Positions 5,768 to 6,162 of a stretch of DNA of 6,162 nt are shown here, piece after piece. Each line of letters opens with the position of its first letter. The first letter of the stretch is position 1. The notes under the pieces are model-generated. The model saw only the letters and a list, made by a program, of their open reading frames with translations, had not been told where the DNA came from and ran no database searches. This stretch comes from Thermoleophilia bacterium (GTDB lineage Bacteria > Actinomycetota > Thermoleophilia > Gaiellales > SKUG01). The stretch lies in contig JAGQUL010000334.1 of NCBI GenBank assembly GCA_020438525.1, positions 1 through 6,162 on the forward strand. The letters are read 5' to 3'. The position numbers and the translations under genes are program-made.

Positions 5768-6162
5768 ATGCCCGCCTCGACCCCCGTCGACCAGTCGGCT
5801 CACACCACCAACGCGCGGCTCGCCGCATGGGTGGAGCAGATCGCCGAGCTCACCAAGCCCGACCAGGTCGTGTGGTGCGACGGATCCAAGGCCGAGTTCG
5901 AGCGCCTCGCAGAGCAGCTCGTCGACGCCGGCACGTTCCGCAAGCTGGACGAGTCCAAGCGCCCCGGGAGCTACCTCGCGCTCAGCGACCCGCAGGATGT
6001 CGCCCGCGTCGAGAAGCAGACGTTCATCTGCTCGCAGTCGCAGCGCGACGCCGGCCCGACCAACAACTGGCGCGACCCGGCCGAGATGCGCGCCACGCTC
6101 GAGCCGCTCTTCGACGGCTGCATGCGCGGCCGCACGATGTACGTCGTGCCGTTCGTGATGGG
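5768..6162 (+). CDS. pckG: phosphoenolpyruvate carboxykinase (GTP), N-terminal 131 codons, cut by window edge
   Basis: GTP-PEPCK is a cytosolic enzyme that converts oxaloacetate and GTP to phosphoenolpyruvate, CO2 and GDP, linking the TCA cycle to gluconeogenesis. The visible part has the family's N-terminal landmarks. These are an N-terminal helix ([15 protein letters not shown]), VVWCDGS at 35-41, [18 protein letters not shown] at about 69-86, [17 protein letters not shown] at 89-105, and the start of the strongly conserved [14 protein letters not shown] segment at 121-131, which continues past the window. The family is about 600 aa, so the PEP-binding, P-loop kinase and metal-site residues lie outside. 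The sequence is clearly the GTP-dependent family, common in actinobacteria, not the ATP-dependent pckA family. It lies 220 nt after the LamG gene with its own ribosome binding site and leader dyads, so it probably has its own promoter. Confidence 0.96.
   Translation, partial: MPASTPVDQSAHTTNARLAAWVEQIAELTKPDQVVWCDGSKAEFERLAEQLVDAGTFRKLDESKRPGSYLALSDPQDVARVEKQTFICSQSQRDAGPTNNWRDPAEMRATLEPLFDGCMRGRTMYVVPFVM

Noticed and set aside
4875..6158. 427-codon plus-strand frame spanning the LamG end and pckG start
   Set aside because: It is in a different frame from both supported genes, runs through the intergenic region and has Arg/Ser/Pro-rich low-complexity content.

Overview
This is a high-GC window with GC-rich third codon positions, as in actinobacteria. 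Four genes are visible. Three sit head to tail on the minus strand and encode a succinate dehydrogenase/fumarate reductase of the unusual 'E-type' (SdhA, SdhB and an HdrB-like SdhE). Two lie on the plus strand: a secreted LamG-domain protein, and the first 131 codons of a GTP-dependent PEP carboxykinase. E-type SDH, GTP-PEPCK and a secreted protein of this style suggest a deep-branching actinobacterium, for example Thermoleophilia/Solirubrobacterales-like. That placement is inference, since no rRNA or other marker is present.

Minus-strand operon, 3977 down to 1: sdhA (GTG start 3977, stop 2283-2285), then 14 nt, sdhB (ATG 2268, stop 883-885), then 7 nt, and sdhE (ATG 875, running off the left edge after 291 codons). 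The short gaps and near-identical ribosome binding sites before sdhA and sdhB indicate one transcript. SdhA carries the covalent-FAD histidine and the succinate-site residues. SdhB carries the N-terminal [2Fe-2S] motif, two further Fe-S motifs (one with an extra cysteine) and a long C-terminal extension. SdhE carries two CCG domains of the heterodisulfide reductase subunit B type. Electrons would go from succinate to FAD, through the SdhB clusters, to SdhE and quinone. No hydrophobic cytochrome b anchor subunit is encoded here.

Divergent region, 3978-4248: this separates sdhA from the LamG gene. It contains a 25-nt perfectly alternating pyrimidine-purine tract (4011-4035) with an internal 12-bp palindrome (4016-4027), a candidate Z-DNA or operator element. 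I found no convincing -35/-10 pair.

Plus strand, 4249 to 6162: the LamG protein has a signal peptide, and its LamG domain looks nested inside a second beta-rich domain. A 220-nt spacer with three inverted repeats follows (5548-5767). Then comes pckG (ATG 5768, good Shine-Dalgarno), cut by the right edge. SDH and PEPCK are both central-carbon enzymes (TCA cycle; oxaloacetate to PEP). The LamG gene between them has no evident link to either.

I saw no tRNA, rRNA, CRISPR array, insertion sequence or phage gene. The long open frames opposite sdhA, sdhB and the LamG gene are GC-driven shadows.
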